Source: Burkholderiales bacterium (GTDB lineage Bacteria; Pseudomonadota; Gammaproteobacteria; Burkholderiales; JAEUOS01). Taken from it: a stretch of DNA of 6,611 nt. The notes under the pieces were generated by a model that did not search any database, was not told where the DNA came from, and saw only the letters and a program-made list of their open reading frames with translations. Shown one piece after another: positions 6,316 through 6,611 of this stretch. A program made the translations under genes and the position numbers. The stretch is from the NCBI GenBank assembly GCA_947456845.1, contig CANGUJ010000226.1, positions 1-6,611 on the forward strand. Direction: 5' to 3'. Within the stretch, counting starts at the first letter, position 1. Every line of letters begins with the position of its first letter.

Positions 6316-6611
6316 TTGTCGATGTCCAGGTGCAGATGGCGGATGCCGAAGCGTCCGGCCAGATGGCGGCCCACCGCTTCGGCGCCGTAGCGCTCCGTGG
6401 CATGGTGGCCGGCGGCGATATAGGCCACACCGGCTTCGCGCGCGAGATGGGTGGTTTGCTCGGACACCTCGCCGCTCAGGTAGAGGTCGCAGCCGGCGGC
6501 GATCGCGTCCTCGAAATAGCCCTGCGCGCCGCCGCTGCACCAGGCCAGCGTGCGCACTGGCCCACCCTGACCGGCCACCAGAGTGACGGGGCGGCCCAGG
6601 GCCACTTCGAC
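6306..6611 (-). CDS. Nif3/YbgI-family dinuclear metal-centre protein, C-terminal part, 5' end outside window
   Basis: About 101 codons of the C-terminal region are present, and the frame continues past the window edge, so the GTG near 6603-6605 is probably internal. Family motifs are clear: WCSGGAQGYFEDAIAAGCDLYLSGEVSEQ, then THLAREAGVAYIAAGHHATERYG, which contains the His-His-x-x-Glu (HHATE) metal-binding motif. It ends HLHLDIDNPA. Nif3-like proteins form hexameric toroids binding two metal ions per subunit. They are often annotated as GTP cyclohydrolase I type 2, but the cellular role is not settled for most members, so I give no gene symbol. The product is cytosolic. It converges on mscL with a 22-nt gap, and its TGA stop forms the loop of a perfect hairpin. 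Confidence 0.93.
   Translation of the reverse strand, partial: VEVALGRPVTLVAGQGGPVRTLAWCSGGAQGYFEDAIAAGCDLYLSGEVSEQTTHLAREAGVAYIAAGHHATERYGAEAVGRHLAGRFGIRHLHLDIDNPA

Overview
This is a GC-rich proteobacterial chromosome segment, most likely from a betaproteobacterium. The evidence is the order petA-petB-petC-sspA-sspB on one strand, a beta-type SspA, a Rieske protein with a twin-arginine leader, and mscL plus a Nif3-family gene next door. I cannot fix the genus from sequence alone; Rhodocyclales/Zoogloeaceae-like or Burkholderiales-like organisms would fit.

Layout. The left end (1-1102, minus strand) is the N-terminal part of a large exported adhesin or haemagglutinin of two-partner secretion (TpsA/FhaB-like); its C-terminus lies outside the window. 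About 500 bp without a convincing gene follow, then a tRNA-Thr(UGU) gene with an encoded CCA. Next comes a compact minus-strand block: petA (Rieske), petB (cytochrome b), petC (cytochrome c1), sspA and sspB. petABC encodes the whole three-subunit cytochrome bc1 complex. SspA is an RNA-polymerase-associated stress regulator, and SspB is the ClpXP adaptor. The tRNA lies only 29 nt after sspB and may ride on the same transcript.

The 287-bp divergent region between petA and mscL holds the best regulatory signals: a sigma70-type promoter facing petA (TTGGAA, 17-bp spacer, TATAAT), two TTCNNGAA palindromes exactly 20 bp apart just upstream of it, and a short tandem-repeat tract built on CGAAACCG inside the predicted petA leader. 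On the plus strand, mscL encodes the large-conductance mechanosensitive channel. It converges on a Nif3/YbgI-family gene that is cut by the right edge. A perfect 7-bp GC hairpin sits between the two, with the Nif3-gene stop codon as its loop.

Almost everything here is conserved core biology. I do not see a new defence, mobile or secretion system. The items most worth a second look are the tandem repeats and paired palindromes at the petABC promoter, the PVWY Qo motif and 14-residue haem-ligand spacing in cytochrome b, and the unclear start and signal peptide of the TpsA gene beside the tRNA.
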